A stretch of 30,446 nt of DNA from Planctomycetaceae bacterium (GCA_002702965.1 PADE01000008.1:1-30446); one strand, 5' to 3'; positions 18,257 through 25,701 are shown, counted from the first letter of the stretch. Notes: generated by a model from the sequence alone, not told the origin. Numbers and translations: made by a program.

Positions 18257-19522
18257 ATGAGACCAAACCAAGACGATCGTCGACTCGTCCTGAAGGCTGG
18301 AATCGCCCTGCTTGCAAGCGGGACTCCTGCGGTCGCGCAGAGTGAACGCGGGGGCGCGGGATCTCTGAAAGAGAATGCGGATTTGCTACTGCGAAATGCT
18401 GTTGAAGCGGGTGATATTCCCGGTGTGGTGGCAATGGCCACGAACCGTGACAGGGCAATCTACGAAGGTGCGTTCGGGCAGCGTGTACTTGGTCAGAACG
18501 TTGCAATGACCACCGACACAGTCGTTTGGATTGCATCCATGACCAAGGTGCTCACGAGTGCCGCAGCCATGCAGCTCGTCGAACAGGGGAAACTCGATCT
18601 GGTTAGTCCTGTAACCCGCTGGGTCTCAGATCTAAGCAAGATCCAAGTATTGGAAGGTTGGGACGGAAACGGCCAGCCACGCACCCGCGCTCCCAAACGA
18701 CCGATTACGTTGCGTCACTTGCTGACGCACACTTCGGGTTTTTCTTATGACCTGTGGAATGCCGACATTGGGCGTTACCAGGAAGTCACGCATCTCCCAG
18801 GTATTGGAAGTGGCCAGTACGCTGCACTGTTCGCACCACTCATAGCTGATCCCGGAGAGCGTTGGGAGTATGGCATCGGCGTCGACTGGGTGGGAAAGAT
18901 TGTTGAGGCTGTAAGCGGTAAGAAACTTGGTGTTTATCTGCAGGAGAATTTCTTTGGTCCGCTCGGCATGAAGAGCACGGCATTCAAGATCACGCCGGCC
19001 ATGCGCAAACAGATGGCGCAGATGCATCAGCGGGATGACAACGGCAAGTTAACTCTCACCGATTTTGAGTTTGCTGAAGAGCCGGAGTTCGATATGGGTG
19101 GTGGTGGGCTCTACTCGACTGCCGGCGATTATCTGCTGTTCATACGCATGATCCTTAATCGCGGCAAACTAAATGGCAACCAGGTGCTCAAGCCGGAGAC
19201 GGTAGACTTGATGTCGCGAAACGCTATGGGAGACACCAAGGTCACATTGCTCAAGACGGTGATTCCAGCCTTATCAAACAATGCAGAGTTCTTCCCCGGT
19301 ATGCCGAAAACATGGGGCTTGGGATTCATGATCAACGAGCAGACCGCACCGACAGGTCGCTCAGCGGGTAGCCTTGCCTGGGCGGGACTGGCGAACACCT
19401 ATTTCTGGATTGATCCCCACAAAGGCTTAGGTGGGGTTTATCTGACGCAGATACTGCCTTTTGCGGACACGAAGTCGCTGCCGCTGTTCTCTGCCTTTGA
19501 GAAAGTGGTGTACCAGTCGTAG
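18257..19522 (+). CDS. Tat-exported beta-lactamase-fold serine hydrolase
   Basis: 421 residues from the ATG at 18257; a start at 18200 would add 19 residues ahead of the export signal and is less likely. The N-terminus DDRRLVLKAGIALLASGTPAVAQ has twin arginines before a hydrophobic stretch, as in Tat signals. The class C beta-lactamase/EstB-type esterase motifs are visible: S94-M-T-K97 (nucleophile and general base) inside WIASMTKVLTSAAAMQL, LRHLLTHTSGFSYDLW, and Tyr205 in YGIGVDWVGKIVE at the YxN position. The third-motif region is around GLGFMINEQ...GSLAWAGLANTYFWIDP (family pattern G-W-x-G...). Likely activity is esterase or D-peptidase rather than antibiotic resistance, as is usual for environmental relatives. 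It stands alone on its strand. Confidence 0.88.
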   Translation: MRPNQDDRRLVLKAGIALLASGTPAVAQSERGGAGSLKENADLLLRNAVEAGDIPGVVAMATNRDRAIYEGAFGQRVLGQNVAMTTDTVVWIASMTKVLTSAAAMQLVEQGKLDLVSPVTRWVSDLSKIQVLEGWDGNGQPRTRAPKRPITLRHLLTHTSGFSYDLWNADIGRYQEVTHLPGIGSGQYAALFAPLIADPGERWEYGIGVDWVGKIVEAVSGKKLGVYLQENFFGPLGMKSTAFKITPAMRKQMAQMHQRDDNGKLTLTDFEFAEEPEFDMGGGGLYSTAGDYLLFIRMILNRGKLNGNQVLKPETVDLMSRNAMGDTKVTLLKTVIPALSNNAEFFPGMPKTWGLGFMINEQTAPTGRSAGSLAWAGLANTYFWIDPHKGLGGVYLTQILPFADTKSLPLFSAFEKVVYQS

Positions 19523-19570
19523 GGATAAATTCGTAGAAAACCCTGGGGCAAGGTTCGACCGACCGCAAAG

Positions 19571-19830
19571 CTCTTTAGCACTCGCCCCGCGACCTGGCTC
19601 CCACACCCGGCGTCGGGCCGAGGGGCGGGTGGGGTTATGTGCCGGATGCCCGCACCATCGCCAGGATGCCAGCCTTGATTGCGGCCGGGAGTTCGGGCCA
19701 GGCATCGATCACCTCACGCAGCTGCATCTACGTTTTGATTGGCTGCATCAAGTGCACCGCTTTTTGCAGCGCCGGTGGTGGGAATGTGGCTGTTTCCCGG
19801 GGGACACGGCTCTCGTTCGACTCCTGTCCC
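19571..19830 (-). pseudogene. Degenerate planctomycete integrase C-terminal tail (copy A)
   Basis: Read on the minus strand, 19830-19717 translates to a piece containing PPGNSHIPTTGAAKSGAL, then reaches a stop. One frame over, 19727-19638 gives REVIDAWPELPAAIKAGI followed by LAMVRASGT and a TAA at 19635-19637. GAAKSGA followed by I.AWP.LP..IKAGILAMVRA is, from memory, the tail found behind the catalytic domain of many planctomycete tyrosine integrases. The catalytic Arg/His/Arg/Tyr part is absent, and the two halves are out of frame. After the stop lies an imperfect GC-rich inverted repeat (19599-19635), then CTCGCCCCGCGACCTGGCT shared with the copies at 17960 and 22298. It is a remnant and not expected to make a protein. 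Confidence 0.6.
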
Positions 19831-20020
19831 GATTCCTCGCGCGAAAAGGTGCCCGGATGACGAGGGCCGCTGAACTCGAACGCCCCCAAAACCGAACGAC
19901 GGAAATGCTACGACTGGACGCGAACAACCAGTGCACAGTAGTGGGCAGTAACTCGCAGGATTGCAATTATCATAACGTGCGTTAAGTTGTCGCCAGACAA
20001 AGGGAATGGCTTTACCGGTT

Positions 20021-20092
20021 CTGACTGCGACGCTTGCGTCTTAATCAGTAGGTTTAAGGTTCGAGTCCTCGAGGGGAGGCACCCCGAAAGCT
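20021..20092 (+). other. tRNA-Lys(CUU)-like 3' fragment with enlarged anticodon loop
   Basis: The sequence contains CTGA, then CTTAATCAG, then AGGTTTAAGGTTCGAGTCC and a 3' end GAGGGGAGGCACC. CTGA at 20021-20024 pairs with TCAG at 20045-20048, as in the anticodon arm of tRNA-Lys. The T-loop reads TTCGAGT, with a stem of about four of five pairs. The anticodon loop is 20 bases instead of 7, that is, 13 extra bases before CTTAA. No D-arm and no 5' acceptor strand are present, so it is not a functional tRNA. It lies 190 bases from an integrase-tail remnant, which fits an attachment-site scar in a tRNA gene. Confidence 0.45.
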
Positions 20093-20260
20093 GCGAGTCT
20101 TCAACGATGCGCTGCGGCAGAGAACGCGGTCGCGAGTTGCAGTTTTTGCTCCGCAGGAACGCTGAACCAGGCCACGTTGTGAAGCGCGATTTCTTCCGCG
20201 CCGTCTTGAGAGGTCACCACCTATTTCAACGGAATCTCTCACAGCGGCTGATGGCCAGCA

Positions 20261-21256
20261 ATGCTTAACGAAATAGGTGATCACAAAGAAGATCACGGCG
20301 AGCGCCGCTGCGTTCGGGTCGTTGCCGATGGACCTTTGCCGGCCGCCATCTTGGAGCTACTTGGGGATCGCGTCGAGATCATGCCCTGGAGCGTGGCGGA
20401 AACAGGCAGCCAATTGCCAATCGACGGCGTGTACACGTATGATCGTCCGCAGGTTGAAGGGCGGATGCTCGATCGACTGCCCGGCGTGAAAGTCATCAGC
20501 AATAACGGCGTTGGCGTGGATCATATCAACGTCACCGACGCGGCCGCGCGAGGTGTCCCGGTGGGCAATACCCCGGGCATTCCGGCCGGCGCGACCGCGG
20601 ATCTTGGTTTCGCGTTGATCCTTGCGGCAGCTCGCCGAGTGACCGAAGGTGACCGTTTTTCCCGCAGGCCGGATGTCACGGTTTTCGATCCCGGGGACCT
20701 CGTGGGCCGGGAGGTCTATGGGCAAACGTTGGGAATTGTTGGCCTCGGTCAGATCGGCGCGCAGGTTGCGAAGCGGGCACATGGATTCGACATGACGGTT
20801 GTTTACCACAATCGCCACCGTCGGAAAGACATCGAGCCCTCGCTCGACGCGCGCTACGTTTCGTTTTCAGAGTTGCTCGAGGTATCCGACTTCGTTCTGC
20901 TTTCCGTTCCGCTAACGGAAAAGACACAGGGCATGATTGGCAGAACCGAGCTGTCACGGATGAAGCCCACAGCAACTTTGGTCAATATCGCACGTGGACC
21001 GGTTGTCGACACGGCCGCACTGACTGCGGCCCTTCAGAATGGCGAGATTCACTCGGCCGCGCTCGACGTCACGGACCCGGAACCGTTGCCTCGCGACCAC
21101 CCGTTGATCGGAATGGACAATGTGACGCTTACGCCACATCTGGGAACTGCTTCGGAACAGACTCGACAACGGATGAACGAGGTCTCCGTCGAGAACCTGT
21201 TTCGTGGCATCCACGGAGAACCTCTGTTGTATGAGGTGAAACCGGAAGACCCCTGA
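20261..21256 (+). CDS. D-isomer 2-hydroxyacid dehydrogenase
   Basis: 331 residues. It would reduce or oxidise a 2-keto/2-hydroxy acid with NAD(P)H in the cytoplasm. The Rossmann motif GIVGLGQIG lies near residue 157. The catalytic set is complete: Arg245 in NIARGPVVD, Glu274 in DVTDPEPLP and His293 in LTPHLGTA. The N-terminal substrate-domain strand starts at VRVVADGPLP (about residue 18) and NNGVGVDHINV is typical. The ATG at 20261 adds a short, poorly conserved leader and has no clear Shine-Dalgarno; no later start codon fits well. The relatives are glyoxylate/hydroxypyruvate reductases and phosphoglycerate dehydrogenase, and the exact substrate cannot be read. It is followed after 30 bases by the SDR gene, so the two are probably one transcript. 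Confidence 0.9.
   Translation: MLNEIGDHKEDHGERRCVRVVADGPLPAAILELLGDRVEIMPWSVAETGSQLPIDGVYTYDRPQVEGRMLDRLPGVKVISNNGVGVDHINVTDAAARGVPVGNTPGIPAGATADLGFALILAAARRVTEGDRFSRRPDVTVFDPGDLVGREVYGQTLGIVGLGQIGAQVAKRAHGFDMTVVYHNRHRRKDIEPSLDARYVSFSELLEVSDFVLLSVPLTEKTQGMIGRTELSRMKPTATLVNIARGPVVDTAALTAALQNGEIHSAALDVTDPEPLPRDHPLIGMDNVTLTPHLGTASEQTRQRMNEVSVENLFRGIHGEPLLYEVKPEDP
20276..20296. promoter_or_regulatory. Inverted repeat at the dehydrogenase gene start
   Basis: GTGATC, about 8 bases, then GATCAC: a perfect 6 bp inverted repeat covering the first codons of the dehydrogenase gene. It could be an operator, or chance; there is no further support. Confidence 0.2.
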
Positions 21257-21286
21257 AGGTAAGACGCGGGGATAGGATCAACACAA

Positions 21287-22129
21287 ATGAGGATACAGAT
21301 GCACCAAAAACTTGACGGAAAAGTCGCCCTTGTCACTGGTGCGGGGCGAGGGATCGGCAGAGCAATTGCTGTTCGGCTTGGAATGATCGGTGCGGATGTG
21401 ATTGTTCACGATCTGCATCGAGAGAGTTCCAACGATTTCGGGGAGGCTATGACAATCGACGAAGTGTCCGAGGCGATTGGCGAGCTGGGACGCAAATCCA
21501 TTACGGTGACGGGTGATCTCACGGATTCGGGTGCAGCCAACAGCATGGTTGATGACGCGTTGCGCACGTTTCCGCGGATCGATATTCTCGTGAACAACGC
21601 GGGTGGTGACATTGCAGCGGACGGTCGAGGCAAGGCGGTCCCGAATGACATGTTCGTGCCCGAAGCGGATCTGCATGCCATCCTCAATCGGAATCTCCTC
21701 TCGACGGTCCATACGAGTCGAGCTGTCGTCAGGCACATGCTGGATGGTGGGAAGGGCGGCCGTATTGTCAACATTGCGTCACTTGCCGGGTTGGCGGCGA
21801 CGACCACGGAGATGACCTACGGTATCGCCAAGGCGGGGGTCATCCACTATTCACGGTGTCTGGCGACTCAATTGCGCGGGCATGGAATCACAGTCAACGC
21901 CGTAGCGCCTGGTGGAATCAAGTCTGCCAGGTGGATGGCCACCATCGATTCCCGCGGGGGTGCCAAAGAGTTGCTGGGTGAGGCTCGTCCGCTGCTGCGA
22001 CTCGGTACGCCCGAAGACGTTGCGGCGGTCGTCGAGTTCTTTGTCACGGACCTGTCGGAATACGTCACCGGAGAAGTGTTACGAGTCGACGGTGGATTCC
22101 AGACCAATGCGGCTTCCGGAGGGATCTGA
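21287..22129 (+). CDS. SDR-family oxidoreductase (FabG-like)
   Basis: 280 residues from ATG 21287. ATG 21299 is an equally good start, because GAGGA sits 5 bases before it and the protein would then begin MHQKLDGKVALVTG. It is a classical short-chain dehydrogenase: TGAGRGIG (residues 17-24) binds NAD(P), NNAGG starts at Asn103, and the catalytic Ser165 (NIASLAG), Tyr178 and Lys182 (YGIAK) are all in place, followed by VAPGGI and the C-terminal DLSEYVTGEVLRVDGGF. It would interconvert a hydroxyl and a keto group on a small substrate. It lies between the 2-hydroxyacid dehydrogenase and the broken dioxygenase gene, which suggests a short catabolic pathway. Confidence 0.92.
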   Translation: MRIQMHQKLDGKVALVTGAGRGIGRAIAVRLGMIGADVIVHDLHRESSNDFGEAMTIDEVSEAIGELGRKSITVTGDLTDSGAANSMVDDALRTFPRIDILVNNAGGDIAADGRGKAVPNDMFVPEADLHAILNRNLLSTVHTSRAVVRHMLDGGKGGRIVNIASLAGLAATTTEMTYGIAKAGVIHYSRCLATQLRGHGITVNAVAPGGIKSARWMATIDSRGGAKELLGEARPLLRLGTPEDVAAVVEFFVTDLSEYVTGEVLRVDGGFQTNAASGGI

Positions 22130-22192
22130 TCCGTTTTCCCTGAGGTCAATACCGCGCGAAGTCAAACAAAGAAGCCACCGTTCTTGGCTCAC

Positions 22193-22309
22193 ATGAAGAA
22201 CGTTTCACTGTCACACACGAACATCAAACAATACGGCGACCTGGGGTATCTCATCATTCCTGGACCGTTCTCGAGCAAGATTGTGGAGAAGGTCTTTGGC
22301 GAAATCACC
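22193..22309 (+). pseudogene. Truncated phytanoyl-CoA dioxygenase-like gene (N-terminus only)
   Basis: About 39 residues, starting at ATG 22193 (VSLSHTNIKQYGDLGYLIIP, then GPFSSKIVEKVFGEI). The pattern with an early QY..LGYL.IPG.FS stretch is the usual beginning of PhyH-family Fe(II)/2-oxoglutarate dioxygenases, which are normally near 250-300 residues. None of the HxD...H metal ligands is present. The similarity ends where the repeat at 22298-22420 begins (GGCGAAAT, then a GC-rich stretch), so the gene was cut there. It sits 63 bases after the SDR gene and was probably the third gene of that operon. The family call rests on 39 residues and is moderate. Confidence 0.55.
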
Positions 22310-22420
22310 CGCCCCCCGCGACCTCACTCCCGCGACCGGCGCGGGGCCGGGGGGAGTGGGCTAGGTACCCGAAGCCCGCACCATCGCCAGGATACCGGAC
22401 TTCGGTGCGGCCGGTCGTTC
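22298..22420 (-). pseudogene. Degenerate integrase C-terminal tail (copy B)
   Basis: On the minus strand, 22420-22364 encodes KSGILAMVRASGT after a short ERPAAP, ending at TAG 22361-22363. The last ten residues, ILAMVRASGT, are identical to the tail at 19635-19727. An inverted repeat of ACTCCC...GGGAGT type with GC-rich inner arms (22326-22357) follows, then the outer box ending GGCGAAAT at 22298-22305. The 5' part of the tail is missing; the segment starts directly at the stop codon of the 177-residue membrane protein gene. Confidence 0.6.
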
Positions 22421-22952
22421 AAGGCACCTGGAATAGGACAGCCGCGGTCACCCAGCTGACCAATAGAAGTGGCACACCGATCGTCAGGAGAAAACGGCCT
22501 CTGTTTTGGTAGATGACCTGCCCCAGCGCCTGTCCGGCAGTCACGTTCCCATCCTGGCTGATCGCGCTCACATGTTGCGCCCACGGTGCAAACCACACAA
22601 ATAACAACGCGCCTGTGGAGAATAGAAAGACAATCAGCGGAATCCCATCGTTCGACCCCGGCCCGTCGTTCAACATGACAACAAGTGCCGTGGCCGGTAT
22701 CACGATTCCGGGAAGGCTCATTAAGACCGAGAGAAGTCCGGGACCCTTTTCCCGGTACTTCTTCTTAGCTAGCCGAACCGTCGTGGTCACCGCATGCACA
22801 GCCAACCAAAGGATGGAAGCGGCACCCGCCAGAGCGGCTACGAGCATCGCCACAGCTGCAAGAAACAGCAAAAAGGCGAAGGCGGCCGCGAACGCGTCTA
22901 GCGCATCTCCGATGCCTTTGAAAATTCCGTCAAAGCCCTGCGCGATCAGCAT
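22419..22952 (-). CDS. Small multi-pass membrane protein, unknown function
   Basis: 177 residues, not recognised. About four membrane segments: FAAAFAFLLFLAAVAMLVAA with LAGAASILWLAVHAV (residues 20-55), LLSVLMSLPGIVIPATALVVML (74-95), IPLIVFLFSTGALLFVWFAPW (104-124) and FLLTIGVPLLLVSWVTAAVLF (154-174). A basic loop RLAKKKYREKG lies between the first and second parts. The start at 22952 is backed by a perfect AGGAGG 9 bases upstream, so this is probably an expressed gene. The stop codon touches the integrase-tail remnant, which raises the possibility that the natural C-terminus was replaced. No enzymatic motif is seen. Confidence 0.75.
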   Translation of the reverse strand: MLIAQGFDGIFKGIGDALDAFAAAFAFLLFLAAVAMLVAALAGAASILWLAVHAVTTTVRLAKKKYREKGPGLLSVLMSLPGIVIPATALVVMLNDGPGSNDGIPLIVFLFSTGALLFVWFAPWAQHVSAISQDGNVTAGQALGQVIYQNRGRFLLTIGVPLLLVSWVTAAVLFQVP

Positions 22953-22961
22953 TGGTCCTTA

Positions 22962-22967
22962 CCTCCT
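22962..22967 (-). promoter_or_regulatory. Perfect Shine-Dalgarno (AGGAGG) for the 177-residue membrane protein
   Basis: On the minus strand the bases read AGGAGG, 9 bases before the ATG at 22952. It is the strongest ribosome binding site seen in the window and supports both the gene and its start. Confidence 0.7.
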
Positions 22968-23104
22968 GTACTAAGCGCCTGCAAACTTCTGGACCGTGTC
23001 CTGTTCCAGAGCCGAGCCAATTGTCGCGAGCGATGACCGGCTGCCCTTGACTCCCAAGCCACCTATATAGAGCCCGTCACGCCCAGTTGCGGTGTGTAAA
23101 ATCT

Positions 23105-23353
23105 GGCGAAATTGACACCTTCCTGCGGCAGGCCCGCGGCCCCCTGCCCTCACCCGCCCCGCCCGCACGATCGCCAGGATGCCCTGCTGCAGTGCGGCCG
23201 GAAGAGTGGGCCAGGCAGCGATCACTTCGGCCAGACCTTCGTCGTGCGTCGTAGTGCAATGGGGTGAGGTGAAAGTGCGGCGGATCTTTCGCCACCTTCA
23301 GAGGCAATGTGGCTGTTTCCCGGGGGAAACGGACTTCGCGGGAATCCTGTCCC
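23105..23353 (-). pseudogene. Degenerate integrase C-terminal tail (copy C)
   Basis: On the minus strand the upstream half (from 23353) carries PPGNSHIASEGGERSAAL, matching PPGNSHIPTTGAAKSGAL of the copy at 19571-19830. In a second frame, about 23250-23160 reads HDEGLAEVIAAWPTLPAA followed by LQQGILAIVRA, the same tail as the other copies. The frame is broken between halves and the terminal stop is lost. A GGCAGG...CCTGCC inverted repeat lies at about 23126-23147, and the outer end reads GGCGAAATTGACACC at 23105-23119. It lies about 230 bases downstream of the 148-residue membrane protein gene. Confidence 0.6.
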
Positions 23354-23578
23354 CGCCATTCACATCACCCCAGGGTCACCGAGACCCAAGGGGTTGTTCG
23401 TGTACACAGGCCGTTTCGTGGCCCGTTGTGGGCGACATTCGCGGCGACCCGGTGAGCGCGACCGAGCCCTTTGGCGACCGGCCCTCCGCGGCACGTGATC
23501 GTTCTCACGCACGAAGTCTCTCTTGCCTCGCTATGCCGTCCGACCCGCCGGTGCACGGCCTGTGTCTCACTCGGTGAC

Positions 23579-24025
23579 TCAAACATCCTTACCGAAGATC
23601 ATCAACGCGCCCATCACTGCTTGTGCGAAAGAGAAAGCTGTCTGTACCCCCAACAACCAGCAGATGGTTTGCCACGAGGTAAGCCGGCGAGCGAGCCAAA
23701 CGTCCGGTACGACTGCCGCGGCGCACCATACGCCGATCACAAGCAGCTCGAACATTGCCTCAGGGAGTCCCAGGGCCGTCAGGATCACGACCGGAATCGC
23801 CGTGATGCCGCCGAACAGCAGGATCGCTTCACCCGAGTCATCGAAGGACGAGCGAGTCAGCAGGGTGGCAAGGAGTGGCCACGGCGCCATGACTGCCAGT
23901 GACCCTAGACAAAGAGCCACAACACCACGGAGCGACCGGGCTCCCGGCGGAACGTCAGGTGTTCCTCGATCGTCGAGTTCCGGGGCCTCGAGTGGCCGAG
24001 TTGGGGGATGTGCGCCCTCGTTCAT
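23579..24025 (-). CDS. Small multi-pass membrane protein, unknown function
   Basis: 148 residues, not recognised. A proline-rich, acidic cytoplasmic-type N-terminus of about 30 residues (MNEGAHPPTRPLEAPELDDR) is followed by about four membrane segments: LRGVVALCLGSLAVMAPWPLLATLL (33-57), AILLFGGITAIPVVILTALGL (66-86), MFELLVIGVWCAAAVVPDVWLA (90-111) and TICWLLGVQTAFSFAQAVMGALMIFG (119-145). No catalytic or transport signature. A weak purine stretch (GGTAGGGTCGGAGC) precedes the ATG. It shows no obvious similarity to the 177-residue membrane protein, but both are on the same strand and both are followed by an integrase-tail remnant. Confidence 0.68.
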   Translation of the reverse strand: MNEGAHPPTRPLEAPELDDRGTPDVPPGARSLRGVVALCLGSLAVMAPWPLLATLLTRSSFDDSGEAILLFGGITAIPVVILTALGLPEAMFELLVIGVWCAAAVVPDVWLARRLTSWQTICWLLGVQTAFSFAQAVMGALMIFGKDV

Positions 24026-24147
24026 GCTCCGACCCTACCATGTCGTGACGTCAAATCGCAGCTCCCTGCCATCACCGGAAAGTCGCTGGTAGTACCTTAC
24101 GAGAGTCCGAGCCGGGTCGGTTGCAGATCGGCCCGTTTCCGGAAGCT

Positions 24148-25701
24148 TCAATCTGTTTGGGGTTCCCAGATCCGCCGCTGCTGTGCTTCGAGGAAACCCT
24201 GGTTGGTCGGTGTGAGCTTCCAGATCTCGACTCTCTTGAGCGTGGTGGGGGCACCCACCGTGAAGGCGCCGAGGCTGACTTGACCGAGATAATCCGCGTG
24301 CCGGCCGATCATGGCCTGGCGGTCGTTGGCGAACACTTCCACCATGTATTTGTCAATGAAGATGCGCAGCGTCACATCTTCGCCGGCCGGCAGTGCGTCG
24401 ATGGAAAACGGTGCCTCGGCGGTACCGACACGCAGTGTGCCGGTTTCCGGACGGAACAGGATCGGTAAGCCGGAGGCTTTACCGTCCGCGAACAGCGTGA
24501 AGCCAAACAACTTCCGAGCGGCCTGCTCACGGGCAATCGTGATGCGGACTTCGGCGGCGTCACCGCTGAGCGTCGCGATCTTTTCGGCCGCGGGCACGCC
24601 GTGGCGGAGCACTTCTCCGGCGACTTTGCCGATCTTGATGTCGCTCAACGTCACCCCATCGTGCCGGAGCGTTTCGAGTTCTCGCAGCGGTTTGATGCGC
24701 AGGATGCCGTCGTCCGGCAAGCTCAATTCACGGGGCAACGATTGAATGGTTTGGCGATTCATCGTGCCATCGGTCATACCGTGCGTAGCGCACCATGCCC
24801 ACATCACACGCCGGCCGTCGGGAGTGAGCACGCTCTCGGGGGCAAAACAATCGACCCGCCACGGGGGCTGGCCCCAGATGCTCTGTTCTTCCCTGCGCCA
24901 GTTCATGCGGCCATGTTGCTCAGGGACAAACTGCTCCGCCTCGGCGTCCCACTCACCCAGATAGTAGCGGCAACCAACCATGTGGCTGATACACAGCAGC
25001 ATCCACTTGTCACCGAGCCGAAAGAAATTCGGGCAGGAGATGTCTTCGCCGATCGTCACACCGGGTAATTGGTGCCGCAGGAAGTTGCCGACATAGGTCC
25101 ACTTCTTCAAATCGGTGGATTTCAGCAGCGGCGGGTTTTCGTCACCGGAGATGGCGTAGTAGGTGTCGCCGATGATGAAACAATCGGGGTCCCAATGTTT
25201 GATGATGGCTTTCGTGCCATCCGCTTTTCGCACATCCACGACGTACGGCTTGTCCCAGGCAGAAAGTCGACGGTCCCTGGCGATGGCGATTTGATTCCGG
25301 GCCGACCCCGCGCCGTGATAGATGACGGCCGGTTTGCCTTCCCTGGTGAGGAAACCTGTGCCGCTGTACATGCCGTGACCGGTGAAGCTGGGCTGCAGCT
25401 TGGTCGCTTGCCACGTCCATCGCAGCATGTCGGGGCTGGTGACGTGGACGTAGCTGAAGGAGCGTTTCTTGCCCCATGGATGTCCCAGGATGTAGTGCAG
25501 ATGGTAAACGCCGTCGAGATAGAACGCAGCGTTCGGATCGCCCGGCACACTCGCGCCGCCAGGATGCATGAGGTGGTAGTTGAGGACGCGGTTGTCGGTG
25601 ATGGCTACGGTCACGGAGGGATTTGGGGGTGGATCGGCCGCGTACAGAACGCCGAGTGCAATCTGCAGCAACGCTGTGAGGACGGTGAAGGTCTGTTTCA
25701 T
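24148..25701 (-). CDS. Exported GH32-family-like glycoside hydrolase
   Basis: 517 residues from ATG 25701; a TTG at 25737 would put 12 extra residues ahead of the signal peptide and is unlikely. MKQTFTVLTALLQIALGVLYA is the leader. The five-bladed propeller motifs of GH32 are recognisable: GDPNAAFYLDGVYHLHY with Asp55 as the candidate nucleophile, HWDPDCF with Asp171 in the RDP position (transition-state stabiliser), and GEDISCPNFFRLGDKWMLL where GH32 enzymes have ECP; here Glu219 is three residues earlier and Ser precedes CP. The C-terminal beta-sandwich ends IFIDKYMVEVFANDRQAM, the usual GH32 signature. Predicted role: hydrolysis of fructans or beta-fructosides outside the cytoplasm. It is divergent from the DUF1592 gene. 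Confidence 0.85.
   Translation of the reverse strand: MKQTFTVLTALLQIALGVLYAADPPPNPSVTVAITDNRVLNYHLMHPGGASVPGDPNAAFYLDGVYHLHYILGHPWGKKRSFSYVHVTSPDMLRWTWQATKLQPSFTGHGMYSGTGFLTREGKPAVIYHGAGSARNQIAIARDRRLSAWDKPYVVDVRKADGTKAIIKHWDPDCFIIGDTYYAISGDENPPLLKSTDLKKWTYVGNFLRHQLPGVTIGEDISCPNFFRLGDKWMLLCISHMVGCRYYLGEWDAEAEQFVPEQHGRMNWRREEQSIWGQPPWRVDCFAPESVLTPDGRRVMWAWCATHGMTDGTMNRQTIQSLPRELSLPDDGILRIKPLRELETLRHDGVTLSDIKIGKVAGEVLRHGVPAAEKIATLSGDAAEVRITIAREQAARKLFGFTLFADGKASGLPILFRPETGTLRVGTAEAPFSIDALPAGEDVTLRIFIDKYMVEVFANDRQAMIGRHADYLGQVSLGAFTVGAPTTLKRVEIWKLTPTNQGFLEAQQRRIWEPQTD

Larger units (their letters stand above)
19523..20260. other. Non-coding scar region with element remnants
   Basis: 738 bases with no intact gene. 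It holds a degenerate integrase tail (19571-19830) and a tRNA-Lys-like 3' fragment (20021-20092). The remaining stretch, 20093-20260, has open frames on both strands but no recognisable motif, so no gene is called there. Confidence 0.7.
22953..23578. other. Intergenic region containing a tail remnant
   Basis: 625 bases between the two membrane protein genes, mostly occupied by the remnant at 23105-23353. 22953-23104 should hold the promoter of the 177-residue protein gene. In 23354-23578 I see no gene or clear structure. Confidence 0.65.

Noticed and set aside
18257..19522. Antibiotic-resistance beta-lactamase
   Set aside because: SxTK and the general fold are present, but the YxN position reads YGI and the context is a free-living planctomycete; the EstB-type esterase/peptidase group fits better.
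20021..20092. Calling an intact tRNA-Lys gene
   Set aside because: There is no D-arm or 5' acceptor strand, and the anticodon loop is 20 bases long; it can only be a fragment.
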